In this document: in pieces, positions 52,546-62,873 of the stretch
Layout: every line of letters begins with the position of its first letter
Numbering within the stretch: the stretch's first letter is position 1
Origin: DATJGR01 sp963735085
GTDB taxonomy: Bacteria; Pseudomonadota; Gammaproteobacteria; Pseudomonadales; Azotimanducaceae
Assembly (NCBI GenBank): GCA_963735085.1
Contig: CAVTJP010000005.1
Span: 2,108,001-2,172,000 of the forward strand
Length of the DNA: 64,000 nucleotides
Direction: 5' to 3'
Position numbers and translations under genes: made by a program
Notes under the pieces: model-generated
What the model saw: the letters and a program-made list of their open reading frames with translations, nothing else
What the model was told of the DNA's origin: nothing
The model's database searches: none

Positions 52546-52885
52546 GTCGTGATGGGTGCGGGTTTGCCATACGCCGCTCTTCGTGACGAGAGCGCGGTAG
52601 GTCCCATCCCTGGAGCTGGTCAGCGCCATCCCTGGCGCCGACGGTCCGTCGCACGGCAAACCCGCACCCATCACGACTCGAGCGCTGCAATTCGTTCGGG
52701 GGAGGACGAGGGTCAGAGTGCTTCACCTAGACATATAGCCGCGACTCCACGTCGAAAGAAGCACTCTGACCCTTTGCCCCTGATCACGGTGGATACGCCG
52801 ACGCAGGTGGATGTTTATTGCGCAGGACGAGCCTCCGGGGATGGGACTTACGGCGTGTCCGGCGCAATAAACATCCATCTCCACC
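52546..52885. repeat. Composite palindromic repeat III (hairpin - 65-bp core - hairpin)
   Basis: Module 1 has perfect 23-base arms (52546-52568 and 52655-52677); part of the loop is replaced by a small CGCTCT/AGAGCG hairpin, while the TCCCATCCCTGGAG segment is kept. The core is 52709-52773. Module 2 arms are 52806-52823 and 52862-52876 (GGATGTTTATTGCGC / GCGCAATAAACATCC), with a loop holding GGGATGGGACTTACGGCGTG. It lies between tesB and pbpC on the same strand. Confidence 0.85.
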
Positions 52886-52906
52886 GTCAGCGGTAGCGCA
52901 CCTTAA

Positions 52907-55036
52907 TTACCGCACTGTGAACAGCACTTGATCGATGACGCTTCCTGCCGCATCGACCAGCGCGAGCCGGTGTGCGCCGGTGCGGGGTGCCCACATCAAT
53001 GGCGTGTCGGCGGGGCCGATTGCGGCGCCGTCGAGGCGAAACGCCAACTGTTTCGTCGTGCCGCGGGCGAGCAGCGGGACGCGCTGGCGTTGTGACGGAA
53101 TGTCTGGATCGATCGCGATGATCAGTCCGTTGCCGGGGCTGGCGATGTGGGTTCGAGCCGCGTGCGTCGGCACCGGCGCCACCGTCGTGAGTTCGGTCCC
53201 CGCCGCGAACCATTCGTTGCGCGGCGGTTCGACGCCGCCGTCGAAGGTTACGGCAATGCGGCGCACGCCCAGCGGCGGAGACGGCGCGCGGGAACCGTGC
53301 GTTGTGCGCAACGCGGCGATGATATCGTGCCACGCCGGCGCGGCGCCGGTGACGCCGCTGACGGTGCGCATCGAGTCACCCTCGAAATTGCCGACCCAGA
53401 TGCCCACGGTGTAGCGATCCGTGAAGCCGATGCACCAGTTGTCGCGCAGGTCTTTGCTGGTGCCGGTTTTCACTGCGCTCCAGAAATCGGTGTTCAGATG
53501 GTTGTCGAGCCCGAACGTCGCGACGCGCGCTGCGCGATCGCTCAGGATGTCGCCGATGAGGAAGCTGGCAACCGCGGGCAGTTCGCGCGACGGCGGCACT
53601 GTCGGCTCGTCAGCAAGTAACCTGAGCGGCGAAGCGAAGCCGCCACGCGCAAGCGTTCGATACGCATTGACCTGTTCCCACAGGCTCACCTCTGCGGAGC
53701 CGAGTGCCAGTGAGTAGCCGTAGAATTCGCCATCCTGGATGATGCCGGAATAGCCAAGCGCGTGCAGTCGATCGCGGAATGCTTCGACGCCGACGAGCAC
53801 CAACGTGCGCACCGCAGGTACGTTCAACGAACTGGCGAGCGCAGTGCGTACGCTGACGAGGCCCTTGAAATCCCGGTCGTAGTTCTGCGGCAGATAGACG
53901 CCCGTGGCGGTATCGAGGCTGATCGGGGAATCGTCCAGCAGCGAGGCGGGCGTCAGGTACCGGTTCTCCAATGCGAGGCCATACAGGAACGGCTTCAGCG
54001 TGGAGCCCGCCTGACGATGCGCGCGCACGCCGTCGACATGCCGCGCGCGTGACTCGGGTCCCGCCGAACCGACATACGCGAGCACGTCGCCGCTCGCGTT
54101 GTCGACAACCAGCGCCGCGCCATCGCGGACATTGTGAAGTGCGAGGCCCGCCAGGTGATTGCGCATCACGTCACGCGCCACCCTTTGAACGTTGGCGTCC
54201 AGTGTGGTGACGAGGCGCTGGCCCGGCTGTTCGAGTAGCTCACCAGCGAGATCGGGCGCGAGATCCGCGGCCTCCGTCAGGTGCGCGGCGCGATCCAGCA
54301 ACGTGTGCGTGGTTGCCGTGATCGCATCGCAGCCCGGCGCCGCGTGCAGAGCGCGCGCGCGTCCGCAGGCACGCGCAGCGATTCGCGCGGCGTTCAGTGC
54401 CGGCGCTGGAAGCAGTGCCGCGAGCACGAGACTTTCCGGTACCGACAACCCCGACGGCAGTTTGCCCGCCAGCAGGCGCGCTGCGGCGTCCACACCCTGC
54501 AACTCGCCGCGAAAGTCGAGCAGGTTCAGATAGGCTTCGAGGATCTGCGCTTTGCTCCAGTGCGATTCGATCACCTGGGCGGTTCGCACCTGTGCAAACT
54601 TGTCTGACCAGCCACGGCGGTACCGTGCGATCGAAGGGTCGATCATCGCAGCCAACTGCATCGTAATGGTGCTGGCGCCGCGGCGGTGGGCGCCGCTCAG
54701 GTTGTCGCGCAGCGCGCCGGCGACGGCGTACCAGTCGACGCCGTGATGTGTCCAGAAGCGGTGATCTTCGGCAGCAATGACGGCCTCGATCAACGCGGGT
54801 GAAATCGAATCGAGACTGATCCAGTCGAAGCGCCGAACGCCGTAGTCCATTCGAGCGCTGTCGAGCAATACGCCATCGCGGTCGAGCAGGTACGCCTCCG
54901 AGGGTTGCCAACGGGCACGCACGGTCGCGAAATCCGGCACCGCGGCGGCGTCCGGTGAACGCAACCAGAACGCCAGCGCGCACAGTGCGGCTGCGAAGAT
55001 GGCGGCCACCGGCATCGCGCGCGCAACCCGCGTCAC
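52907..55036 (-). CDS. pbpC: Penicillin-binding protein 1C
   Basis: A 709-residue class A PBP, bifunctional in name but mainly a glycosyltransferase in E. coli. It has an N-terminal membrane anchor. The GT51 domain (AEDHRFWTHHGVDW, RGASTITMQLAAMI) is followed by a transpeptidase domain with SxxK at Ser345-Lys348 (GSTLKPF), SLN and KTGTS at Lys523. A C-terminal BiPBP_C domain ends the protein (PLMWAPRTGAHRLALVDAAG). The start is GTG at 55036, overlapping the alpha-2-macroglobulin stop (GTGA). The yfhM-pbpC pairing is conserved in many proteobacteria. Confidence 0.95.
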   Translation of the reverse strand: MTRVARAMPVAAIFAAALCALAFWLRSPDAAAVPDFATVRARWQPSEAYLLDRDGVLLDSARMDYGVRRFDWISLDSISPALIEAVIAAEDHRFWTHHGVDWYAVAGALRDNLSGAHRRGASTITMQLAAMIDPSIARYRRGWSDKFAQVRTAQVIESHWSKAQILEAYLNLLDFRGELQGVDAAARLLAGKLPSGLSVPESLVLAALLPAPALNAARIAARACGRARALHAAPGCDAITATTHTLLDRAAHLTEAADLAPDLAGELLEQPGQRLVTTLDANVQRVARDVMRNHLAGLALHNVRDGAALVVDNASGDVLAYVGSAGPESRARHVDGVRAHRQAGSTLKPFLYGLALENRYLTPASLLDDSPISLDTATGVYLPQNYDRDFKGLVSVRTALASSLNVPAVRTLVLVGVEAFRDRLHALGYSGIIQDGEFYGYSLALGSAEVSLWEQVNAYRTLARGGFASPLRLLADEPTVPPSRELPAVASFLIGDILSDRAARVATFGLDNHLNTDFWSAVKTGTSKDLRDNWCIGFTDRYTVGIWVGNFEGDSMRTVSGVTGAAPAWHDIIAALRTTHGSRAPSPPLGVRRIAVTFDGGVEPPRNEWFAAGTELTTVAPVPTHAARTHIASPGNGLIIAIDPDIPSQRQRVPLLARGTTKQLAFRLDGAAIGPADTPLMWAPRTGAHRLALVDAAGSVIDQVLFTVR

Positions 55037-58000
55037 GGTTGCGGTTCCACAACGACCGGTGCATTGGGCGTTTCACCGAGCATTTCCGGCGCATACATCG
55101 CCTCGACGCGTGTCGGCGGCAGCTGGAAAGTGCCCGGGTTGTTCAACCGCAGTGTGTATTCGGTGGTGAATTTGCCTTTCGGCACAAACCGGTAGTAGGC
55201 GCGAAATGCATCGAACGTGCGCTGTTCGAATGCGGGCCACGCCCAGCCGGACTGCTTCTCGTTGTCGGTCAACGTGCGCGACTGACCACCGAGCCCGCTG
55301 CCGAGAACCGTGGCGCCCGCTGGAATCGGATCATCGACGACGACCCAGGTCATGTCGGACTGCGCATCGACGTCGAGACGCACGCGAACGACGTCGCCGC
55401 GGGTCCAATGGTTGGGCTCGGCCTGTTCGACGGCGGTGACGGTGCGGGTGACCGCAAAGCCGGTTGAGAGCGCGGATTTCAACGGTAACGCAGCGGTGGC
55501 GCGTACGGTAACCCACGGCCTTCCGGTGCCGAGTTGCGCTACATCGAGCGTTTCCGGACCGTTCTGCCACGGCAACTGCGCTTTCAACTCGTCGGATTTC
55601 TCGCGCCATACCAACGACTGTTCGAGGGGACCATAGCTGAGGCGTGTCGTGCCCGTGACCGGTGCCGATTCGAATGCGTTGGAGAATTTTTCCATCGCGA
55701 GAACGCCCCACGCGTTAGCGACCGTCGTATTCCAATGTCCAAACTGTTGCCGTCCGATTGCGCCGCGAACCATCCGTGGCATGTCGCTGCGCCAGGCCGG
55801 CCGGTCCATCAAAGTCAACAGTGTGCGAACGGCGTTCGAGTCGCTGGAGACCATCAGCCACCATAGCGCGTCGCTGCGTTGCGTGGAAAAGCCCATCGTG
55901 GTGCCCTGAAAATTCAGGCGCGCGCGAACGATGCGTTCCGCCTCGGCTGCGCGAGTTTTGGCATTCGGCAGCGCCGGTATTCGGCGCAGGATGTTCAGCC
56001 AGTCGAGCACCGCTGACGTCGGCCAGTTGTTCGGGTCGATCTCGATACTGTCGAGCATGCGTGGTTGAGCGGATTGATAACGCGATAGCGCTTCGATTGC
56101 GGCGAGCTTCCGAATTGTCAGATCGGCTGTCGGCAGAGCGGAGCGCAGATTGATTCGCCCCTCGACGAAATCGGTCAACCCATCCAGCATCTTCTGCAAT
56201 TCGGGCTGCGGAATCGAATATCCGGCTTCAGCACCGATCGCCAACGAATAGGCCGTCAACGTGTCGTCGCCGGCCAGCGTATCCGACGGGAAATACTTCA
56301 ACAGCCCATGGCGATCCTGATAGGTGGGCAGCCGGTCCATCCAGCGCCGCCATGCATCCGGGTCACGCAGCGCGACGGCTTTGGACAGGTTCTGTTCGAG
56401 GCACACGTACGGATACCGCGACATGTATTCGTGCACACCGTCGAGACGGTCGCCGAGGCGCGCCTGCAGCGACACGTCGAGTCCACCGCGGCCGGCAATG
56501 GCGTCCGCCGGTCGCTGCACTGCGATGACGAGCGGCCGATCGAGTTGCGTCAGCGTCGCCTGGAAGGTGCTCACCGGAATTGCCGCGATGATACGCTGCG
56601 TCACGGCGAGCCGGTCGTGCGCGGTGCCTGAGGTTGCTCTCAACGAAACGTTCCACGCAAGCGTACCGGTCCCGGTAGCGGTTCCGATGGGCGCTTCCGC
56701 CTGCCAGGTGACGTCGCGTGCACCGCCCGCGGCAATGTCGATTCGTTGGGATGGAAGCGGTGGTGTCAGCGCCGGAACAGTTGTCGCACCAACATCGGCG
56801 GCGATCGAATGATCGGTTGTGTTGCGTACGGTGAAGGTCGCTGCATAGCGGTCGCCTTCGCGGACGACGGGCGGCACACCTGACAGCAGCAACAGGTCCT
56901 GCGTTGTCGCAATGCGCGTGCCGCCGGTGCCGAACAGATCGGCACCGCCGTTGGCAACGGCGACGATGCGAAAGTGCGTCAGCGAATCGTTCAGTGGAAA
57001 TGTCGCTTGCGCATTGCCGTTCGCATCCAGCGCGACGCGGCCCTGCCACGTCAGCAACGTGTCGAACAGTTCGCGCGCGCGTTCACGGCCACCGCCGCCG
57101 CCGTGCGGCACCGCCTTGCGGCCGAACGCGCGACGGCCGATCACTTCCATCTGGGCGGTCGCGGTCCACACTTCGAGCCCGCGTCGCCCCATCATCGCAG
57201 CGAGCAGGTTCCAACTTGGATTGGGCGCCAGATCGAGCAACGCTTCGTCCACCGCAGCGAGCGCGACTTCCGATCCGGCCGGCAGCGGTTTGCCGTCGGC
57301 GCGGGCGACGTGGATTTTCACGTGGGCCTGCTGTCGCACGGTGTAGCTTGGCTGATCCGCGGTGACCTTGACGTCGAGCCGGTGCGGCTTCCAGCCGACA
57401 CGTATCTCTGCCGTGCCGAGCCGATAGCTCGGCTTGCTGAGATCGATCAGCGCGGTCGGCCGGCCGCCATTGCGGGGGATGAAATCGGGCAGATCGAAAC
57501 GCCGCGCCAAGTCGGCGAGCCAGCTTGCGAACGCTCCGACGCGACCGCGCACGGCCAGTACCGATACGAACACGTTGGGTGCGTCGGCGTCGGTGATCGG
57601 CACTTCGACGATGGGATCGGTGCCGTCGAGGGTTGTCACGAAACTCTGGAGCACACCTTCGCGTTCTACCGTGACGAGCGCAGTTGCACTGCGGAACGGC
57701 ATGCGCACCTGAAAGCGTGCCGTATCGCCGGGCTGGTACTCCTTCTGCTCGGGCAACAGGTCCATCCGATCGCCGCTGGTGCCGCCGAACCACCAGTCCT
57801 CCGCAGCGACTACCCACATCGATGTTGAGGCCGCAACGGAGTGACCGGCTGCGTCCTTGCCGCGAGCGACCACGATCACTTCTCCCGCGGTGCCGGGGGC
57901 GACTTCGCAACTCAGCAGGCCTTGTGCGTTGGTCGCGCCGTCGCAGGTCGGCTTCAGGGCGCGCACCTCGCGCATGCTTTCGTAGGCATAGAAGCCGCCG

Positions 58001-60834
58001 ATCAATCTCTTGCGATACGAATAGTTGGTCGCGCGATACAAGGTCACGTCGATGCGCTGACCGGCCGCGGGCCGGCCCCGCAGATCGAGCGCGACCACGC
58101 GAAAACGCATCTGCCTGGTGCTCGCCGCCCAGCCCTCGCTTCGAATGCCGAGCGTCACTGCGGCGGGCCACAGGTCGATGCGCGTCGCGGACGTCATGAT
58201 TTCGCCGTTTGCATCGGCATAGTCCATTTCGGCGTTCAGCACTGACGCTTGTTCAACGTTGGGTAAATCGGGAATCGTCACGCGTGCTGCGCCCTGATCG
58301 TCGAGGGTCAACGGAACGACGCGCGCCTTGATGACATTGTTAGTATCGGCGTCGTGTTCGAAGTCGTATGCGGCAGGACCCGATTGAGTGGTACCTTCGG
58401 TCACTGCCGGGCCGCCGAACTCGTAATCGGGATAATCAGCGAAGCTGATGGTTCTCGGCTCGACGGTGGTGCGAACTTTGACGGGCAATCCGGCTGCGCT
58501 GCCGCCGGACAGATAGCTTGCGTGCAGGTTCAGCACCACTTGGGTTGGCCGCAGCTGCGGCTGGCTGGGTCCGTCGACGGTCGCGCGAACGGTCGGCAAA
58601 CGAAACTGTTCCACCTTGAACGCGCCGCTGTCATGCCAGTATTTGTTGCCATAGATCTCGATCGAGTAGTCGCCCAGCTTTGCGTCCGGCGGAATCGGCC
58701 ACGTCGATTCAGCAATGCCGTTGGCATCGAACGACGCGGTGAATTCGAAGCGCGTTGCGCTGCCGCGATGCGTGATGCGGACCTTGCGATCGCCGGGCAG
58801 CGTGCGGGCAAGCTCCACGCCCGCTGCGATGTGGCGCCGCAGGAAATGTTTCATCGACACCGTTTCGCCGGCTCGGAACAGTGCCCGATCGAGCACGGTG
58901 TGATAGATGTCGGCCTCCGATTTGTCGCCGACGTCCAAGCCGAAGTCGTATGGCGCGATACCTTCATTCCAGGAAGACAGTGCGAAGCTGAAGTCGTCTT
59001 CGGTTCGCGCGCTGATCATCAGTGGCGGAGCGTAGCTGCACGAGGCGCTGCCACTGGGGTCGCCGAATGTCTGAGCAACCACCGCGATGCCGTCGTGATC
59101 CGTGCGACCATGCCATCGTAGTGCACCGGTGCAGTAGTCTGTGATCTCGACATCGACGTTGGCTGCCGGCGTTGCGTCATCGAGGTGCGTGACCCAGATT
59201 CGCGAGGATTCGCGGCCCCATTTGAAATGTACGGCGAGGTTGGTTACCAGCACTGCGGTCGATACGAAGCGGGGCCGGTCGCTGCCGAGCAGCGCTTCGC
59301 CGAGTCGCCGGCTGGCGAGTTGTACAACGTAGAAGCCGCGCTGCGGCAGCGGAATACCGACGACTTCGAATGGCCGCGCCGGCGCGTTTGGCGCAGCGCC
59401 GGCCGGCACCGTGAACGATTCTGTCGTGTCGCTCGGCCCGAACAACGAGCGGTCCGCGGTCTGCTCGACCCAGAACGATTTCTTCTCGGCCTCGTCATAG
59501 GACCACGCACCGCGTGGCCGGTTGGCTGCTTCGACTCGCCTAAGCCACGTCGCAACGTGCGCGGCGTCCGATGTCTCCCGAAGGCGCTTGCCAGTGATTT
59601 CTGTTCGTTTGGCCGGCAGCGTTGATTCCACGTTGCGCAACGTGACCGGCAGCAGAACCGGCTGGTTGGCTTCGAGTATGCCGAAGTCGCCGGAGAACTT
59701 TGCCAGCGGTGGGTAGCTGTCGATTGCAACGTCGAGCGGGTAGCGTTCGGCATTCAGTAGCGGCCGGCCGACGTCGTCGACCAGCCCGGCAGGCAGTGCC
59801 ACCCTGACCGTCTGGTCCTGCGGAAACGGTCCTTTGAAAGTGACGTCTTCGACGGTTTCGACCCCTGCCGCGATGGGTTCCGGTGCCATTGCCGCGCCGT
59901 CGGACATGACAATTCGAATCGCCCGTGCGCTTACCGCCGGAACCGGCGCGCTAAAACGCAATCGCAGCGGTTGCAGCGGAATACAGCCGGCGCGCGCGTT
60001 GACGCGACTGCATTCCAGATGTGCGGTGAACGCCGGACGGACCTGGTACGCCAGCTTCTGGTCGATGGTCGTGGCGATATGGTTCGGTGCCTCGATGCCG
60101 GCGCCCCAAACGACCTGCAGTTTCGTGTGGTTCGGCAGATTGCGGTTGCAGGCGAGCACCACGAGATTCGCTTCGGCGGCGGCTTCGAGCGTACGGTCGC
60201 GAATGCGCGCGGTCGAAAGCGCGCCATCCTTCCACAGGATTCGATAGTAGCTGTAGCCCAGTTCGCGACGCTGGTCGAGAATCGCCGCGCGTTCTTTGCT
60301 TCTCAGTACGCGTACCGGTATGCGTTCCGAGATGCCGTCGACCGCGCAATACGCAGCACGTTCGATCGATTCGGTCGTTGCAGCCGCATCGAGCGCGAAC
60401 AGGAACACCTGGCGTTCGTCGACGGTACTGCCTTCATAAGGTAACGCCACGCGAATAGACGGACCGCCCGTATCGAACACGAAGCGTTGCCCTGTGCCGA
60501 TCGGCGCGCCATCTCGCGATCGTTGGCCGGCACGCAGCGTGAACGTGCAACGCAGCCCGCCGGGCACGTCTGCATCGAAGTCGTATACCCAGTTGCGCTC
60601 GTCAGCCCAGCGACCTTGACCCTTGGCGTCGCAATCGATATCGAACGGATCGGCCAGCCGCGGGTCGCCAAGTGCGACCATCGGCACCGCGAAGCGGGCC
60701 GTCACCTGGCGAACCTGCTTGACGGTACCTTGTGGAGAAAACAGCGTGACCGGATTTGTCGCCGCGGCGATCTCAATGGACATCAACGTACAAAGCACCC
60801 AGCCGAGGGCAACGAGTGTCGTTCGCAGCTTCAT
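55033..60834 (-). CDS. yfhM: Bacterial alpha-2-macroglobulin (YfhM-like)
   Basis: A 1933-residue periplasmic protease trap. The signal peptide is KLRTTLVALGWVLCTLMSIEIAAA. A series of MG domains follows (for example VFLFALDAAATTES, YHTVLDRALFRAGETVSMKHFLRR). The thioester CLEQ is at residues 1478-1481 within the toroid-forming TED domain (PYVCLEQNLSKAVALRD). The C-terminal receptor-binding-like region has DPIPAGATVLGSGLGG. Unlike E. coli YfhM I see no clear lipobox, so it may be soluble in the periplasm. ATG 60834 is chosen for the signal peptide. It is paired with PBP1C, consistent with defending peptidoglycan repair when the outer membrane is breached. Confidence 0.95.
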   Translation of the reverse strand: MKLRTTLVALGWVLCTLMSIEIAAATNPVTLFSPQGTVKQVRQVTARFAVPMVALGDPRLADPFDIDCDAKGQGRWADERNWVYDFDADVPGGLRCTFTLRAGQRSRDGAPIGTGQRFVFDTGGPSIRVALPYEGSTVDERQVFLFALDAAATTESIERAAYCAVDGISERIPVRVLRSKERAAILDQRRELGYSYYRILWKDGALSTARIRDRTLEAAAEANLVVLACNRNLPNHTKLQVVWGAGIEAPNHIATTIDQKLAYQVRPAFTAHLECSRVNARAGCIPLQPLRLRFSAPVPAVSARAIRIVMSDGAAMAPEPIAAGVETVEDVTFKGPFPQDQTVRVALPAGLVDDVGRPLLNAERYPLDVAIDSYPPLAKFSGDFGILEANQPVLLPVTLRNVESTLPAKRTEITGKRLRETSDAAHVATWLRRVEAANRPRGAWSYDEAEKKSFWVEQTADRSLFGPSDTTESFTVPAGAAPNAPARPFEVVGIPLPQRGFYVVQLASRRLGEALLGSDRPRFVSTAVLVTNLAVHFKWGRESSRIWVTHLDDATPAANVDVEITDYCTGALRWHGRTDHDGIAVVAQTFGDPSGSASCSYAPPLMISARTEDDFSFALSSWNEGIAPYDFGLDVGDKSEADIYHTVLDRALFRAGETVSMKHFLRRHIAAGVELARTLPGDRKVRITHRGSATRFEFTASFDANGIAESTWPIPPDAKLGDYSIEIYGNKYWHDSGAFKVEQFRLPTVRATVDGPSQPQLRPTQVVLNLHASYLSGGSAAGLPVKVRTTVEPRTISFADYPDYEFGGPAVTEGTTQSGPAAYDFEHDADTNNVIKARVVPLTLDDQGAARVTIPDLPNVEQASVLNAEMDYADANGEIMTSATRIDLWPAAVTLGIRSEGWAASTRQMRFRVVALDLRGRPAAGQRIDVTLYRATNYSYRKRLIGGFYAYESMREVRALKPTCDGATNAQGLLSCEVAPGTAGEVIVVARGKDAAGHSVAASTSMWVVAAEDWWFGGTSGDRMDLLPEQKEYQPGDTARFQVRMPFRSATALVTVEREGVLQSFVTTLDGTDPIVEVPITDADAPNVFVSVLAVRGRVGAFASWLADLARRFDLPDFIPRNGGRPTALIDLSKPSYRLGTAEIRVGWKPHRLDVKVTADQPSYTVRQQAHVKIHVARADGKPLPAGSEVALAAVDEALLDLAPNPSWNLLAAMMGRRGLEVWTATAQMEVIGRRAFGRKAVPHGGGGGRERARELFDTLLTWQGRVALDANGNAQATFPLNDSLTHFRIVAVANGGADLFGTGGTRIATTQDLLLLSGVPPVVREGDRYAATFTVRNTTDHSIAADVGATTVPALTPPLPSQRIDIAAGGARDVTWQAEAPIGTATGTGTLAWNVSLRATSGTAHDRLAVTQRIIAAIPVSTFQATLTQLDRPLVIAVQRPADAIAGRGGLDVSLQARLGDRLDGVHEYMSRYPYVCLEQNLSKAVALRDPDAWRRWMDRLPTYQDRHGLLKYFPSDTLAGDDTLTAYSLAIGAEAGYSIPQPELQKMLDGLTDFVEGRINLRSALPTADLTIRKLAAIEALSRYQSAQPRMLDSIEIDPNNWPTSAVLDWLNILRRIPALPNAKTRAAEAERIVRARLNFQGTTMGFSTQRSDALWWLMVSSDSNAVRTLLTLMDRPAWRSDMPRMVRGAIGRQQFGHWNTTVANAWGVLAMEKFSNAFESAPVTGTTRLSYGPLEQSLVWREKSDELKAQLPWQNGPETLDVAQLGTGRPWVTVRATAALPLKSALSTGFAVTRTVTAVEQAEPNHWTRGDVVRVRLDVDAQSDMTWVVVDDPIPAGATVLGSGLGGQSRTLTDNEKQSGWAWPAFEQRTFDAFRAYYRFVPKGKFTTEYTLRLNNPGTFQLPPTRVEAMYAPEMLGETPNAPVVVEPQP

Positions 60835-61050
60835 CGGGTAGTGAGGCCTTCGTTTGGTGCGAACTGAAAGATTGCCCGATCGACCAGGGTTACACCATCC
60901 GTGCACCGATTTGCAATGCAGACATATCGTGATGGAGACGCTGTGAACGGCGGTTGCGGACGGCGGCGATGGATGACTGCGGGGTCGTTTGGCTTGCCGC
61001 GGCGTCTGCCGATGCGGACAATCCCACGCTTATCCACGCGGGAGTGCATA

Positions 61051-61968
61051 TTGGGCGTTCTAAAGGACGCGCCGGGCTGGTTTGCCAAGGCGCTGAATGT
61101 GCCGTTCGAAGAAGGCTGGATCGAGGTTGACGGTGCCCGCATCCATTTCCTGCAATGGGGCGGCGTCAGCGACAAGCCCGGCATCGTGCTGGTGCACGGC
61201 AACGGCGCGCACGCGCATTGGTGGACGTTCATCGCGCCGTTCCTGCTCGAACACTATCGAGTCGCGGCGATCGATCTGTCGGGCATGGGCGATTCGGGTC
61301 ATCGCGAACACTATTCACCGGAAGGGTTCGCGGCGGAGGTGGCCGGCGTCATGGACGCCGCCGGCTTCGGCAACGACTCGATCATCGTCGGTCACAGCTT
61401 CGGCGGCTTCGTCACACTGAATACGGGGCTGTTGTATCGCGAGCGGCTCGCCGGGATCGTACTGGTCGATTCCGCGGTGCGCCCGCCGGATTTCCAATGG
61501 GAACGAGATCCGCGCCGTTCGCCGATTCGTCCCAAGCGGATGTACGACGACTACGCTGAAGCGTTGGCGCGCTTTCGGCTGATGCCGCCGCAGGATTGCA
61601 ACAATCAGTACATTCTCGATTACATCGGCAAGCACTCGCTGAAGCGGACCGAAGCCGGTTGGACGTGGAAGTTCGACGACGGCCTGTTCAGGAAGATGCA
61701 GTTCCATACCAACATGGCGGAAGGACTTGCATCGATCAGTTGCCGCGTGGGCGTGATTTACGGCCAGGACAGCTACCTGTTCGGCCAGGAGGTTGCCGAC
61801 TACATGTTCAAGGTGCTCGACGAATCGGTGCCGTTCGTCGCGATCCCGGAGGCGCAACATCATCTGTTCCTCGATCAGCCGCTCGCGTTCGTCGCAGCGC
61901 TGCGCACGCTGCTCGCGGAATGGCGCCATTCGAAGCCGCTGCGTGCGGTAGCGACAGATTCTCTTTAA
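61051..61968 (+). CDS. Alpha/beta-fold hydrolase
   Basis: A roughly 305-residue alpha/beta hydrolase. The oxyanion region is VLVHGNGAHAHWW. The nucleophile elbow is GHSFGG with Ser116. The acid is probably in VGVIYGQDSYL, and the catalytic His in EAQHHLFLDQP. The substrate is unknown (epoxide hydrolase/esterase-like). The start is uncertain: TTG 61051 has GGGAG at 61040-61044 and fits the family N-terminus. In-frame ATGs at 61012 and 60973 and a GTG at 60901 would add a low-complexity basic stretch. It is divergent from yfhM and followed by the PPOX-fold gene after 21 bases. Confidence 0.8.
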   Translation: MGVLKDAPGWFAKALNVPFEEGWIEVDGARIHFLQWGGVSDKPGIVLVHGNGAHAHWWTFIAPFLLEHYRVAAIDLSGMGDSGHREHYSPEGFAAEVAGVMDAAGFGNDSIIVGHSFGGFVTLNTGLLYRERLAGIVLVDSAVRPPDFQWERDPRRSPIRPKRMYDDYAEALARFRLMPPQDCNNQYILDYIGKHSLKRTEAGWTWKFDDGLFRKMQFHTNMAEGLASISCRVGVIYGQDSYLFGQEVADYMFKVLDESVPFVAIPEAQHHLFLDQPLAFVAALRTLLAEWRHSKPLRAVATDSL

Positions 61969-61989
61969 TCAAGCTCACAGGACCTCGAG

Positions 61990-62463
61990 ATGCCGTCCAG
62001 ACGCAACAACATCGAACTCGACGCCGCGGAGATCCGCGCGTTTCTCGACAGCCGCAAGACGCTGATCATCGTTTCCAACGGCAAGGACGGCTATCCGCAC
62101 CCGATGCCCATGTGGTTCTACGTTGACGACGCGGGCTGCCTGTACTGCACGACGTTCGCGAAGTCGCAGAAGGTACTGAACTGGCAACGGGATCCGAAGG
62201 CGAGCCTGCTGGTGGAGAGTGGCGAGGAGTACGCAAAACTCAAAGGCGTGGTGATCTATGCGCGCGCCGAGGTCATCGACGATCTAGACACCGCGATCGA
62301 CACACTTGTGAAGATCAATTCGCGCGGCGCGACGCTCGATGCGACACAGCGGCAGGCGCTGACCGCGGCGGTGTCGAAGACGGCGGCGAAAAGGGCGGTG
62401 ATCAAGTTTCATCCGCAGCGATACGTGAGCTGGGATCATTCGAAGTTGGGCGGGCGGTACTGA
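61990..62463 (+). CDS. Pyridoxamine-5'-phosphate-oxidase-fold (PPOX) flavoprotein
   Basis: A 157-residue split-barrel protein of the PPOX/F420-dependent family, binding FMN or F420. It begins with RAFLDSRKTLIIVSNGKDGYPHPMPMWFYVDDAGCLYCTTF, and KSQKVLNWQRDPKASLLVESGEEY is the usual flavin-proximal segment. ATG 61990 follows AGGA at 61979-61982. It probably shares a transcript with the hydrolase upstream. The substrate and cofactor are unknown. Confidence 0.85.
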   Translation: MPSRRNNIELDAAEIRAFLDSRKTLIIVSNGKDGYPHPMPMWFYVDDAGCLYCTTFAKSQKVLNWQRDPKASLLVESGEEYAKLKGVVIYARAEVIDDLDTAIDTLVKINSRGATLDATQRQALTAAVSKTAAKRAVIKFHPQRYVSWDHSKLGGRY

Positions 62464-62639
62464 ATCGTTCGGTTCGAAAAGTGTGTCGGTTAAAGACCGC
62501 TTGAGCGCCATGCTTCTGGCACTTCGCCAAACGCACAGGGCCACAAAGGTGAGCGAACACGAGACCAAGGGCCGATGAAAGGTTGCGGCGCGTTTGCCGC
62601 CTGTTGCTCACTACTGCTGTGCGCTTGTCGAAGCTGTTC

Positions 62640-62873
62640 GCGGCCGCGGGCGCGGCGCAGGCATCTGTTCGCACGCTCGCGGGCACGGCGCGATTCGCGT
62701 CGATCGACGCGTGGCTGTACACCGACATCAGGGCTGGACGTTGGCGGATGTCATCGACGACGCCGGCTACGGAGGTTGAACCAGCGGCCTGCGTGGTTGT
62801 CGCAGTTCGTTCAACCCGAGGTTCGGCTGCGGCCTGCTCCACCATCTGGTGACGAGTGCGGTGCGTGGCTGAT
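62640..62873 (+). pseudogene. Decayed C-terminal fragment of a SAM-dependent methyltransferase
   Basis: Three frames in succession carry pieces of the C-terminus of a class I methyltransferase: TLAGTARFASIDAWLYTDI, then GWTLADVIDDAGYGG-stop, then RPAWLSQFVQPEVRLRPAPP. In homologues the order is VRFASIDAW-x-x-TDI-GWTLADVIDD-x-x-Y ... L-x-x-FVQ-x-DG-x-V-x-F-x-APA. At least two frameshifts and loss of the catalytic N-terminal part make it non-functional. It is antisense to the extended 3' end of the PLP-enzyme gene. Confidence 0.5.
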
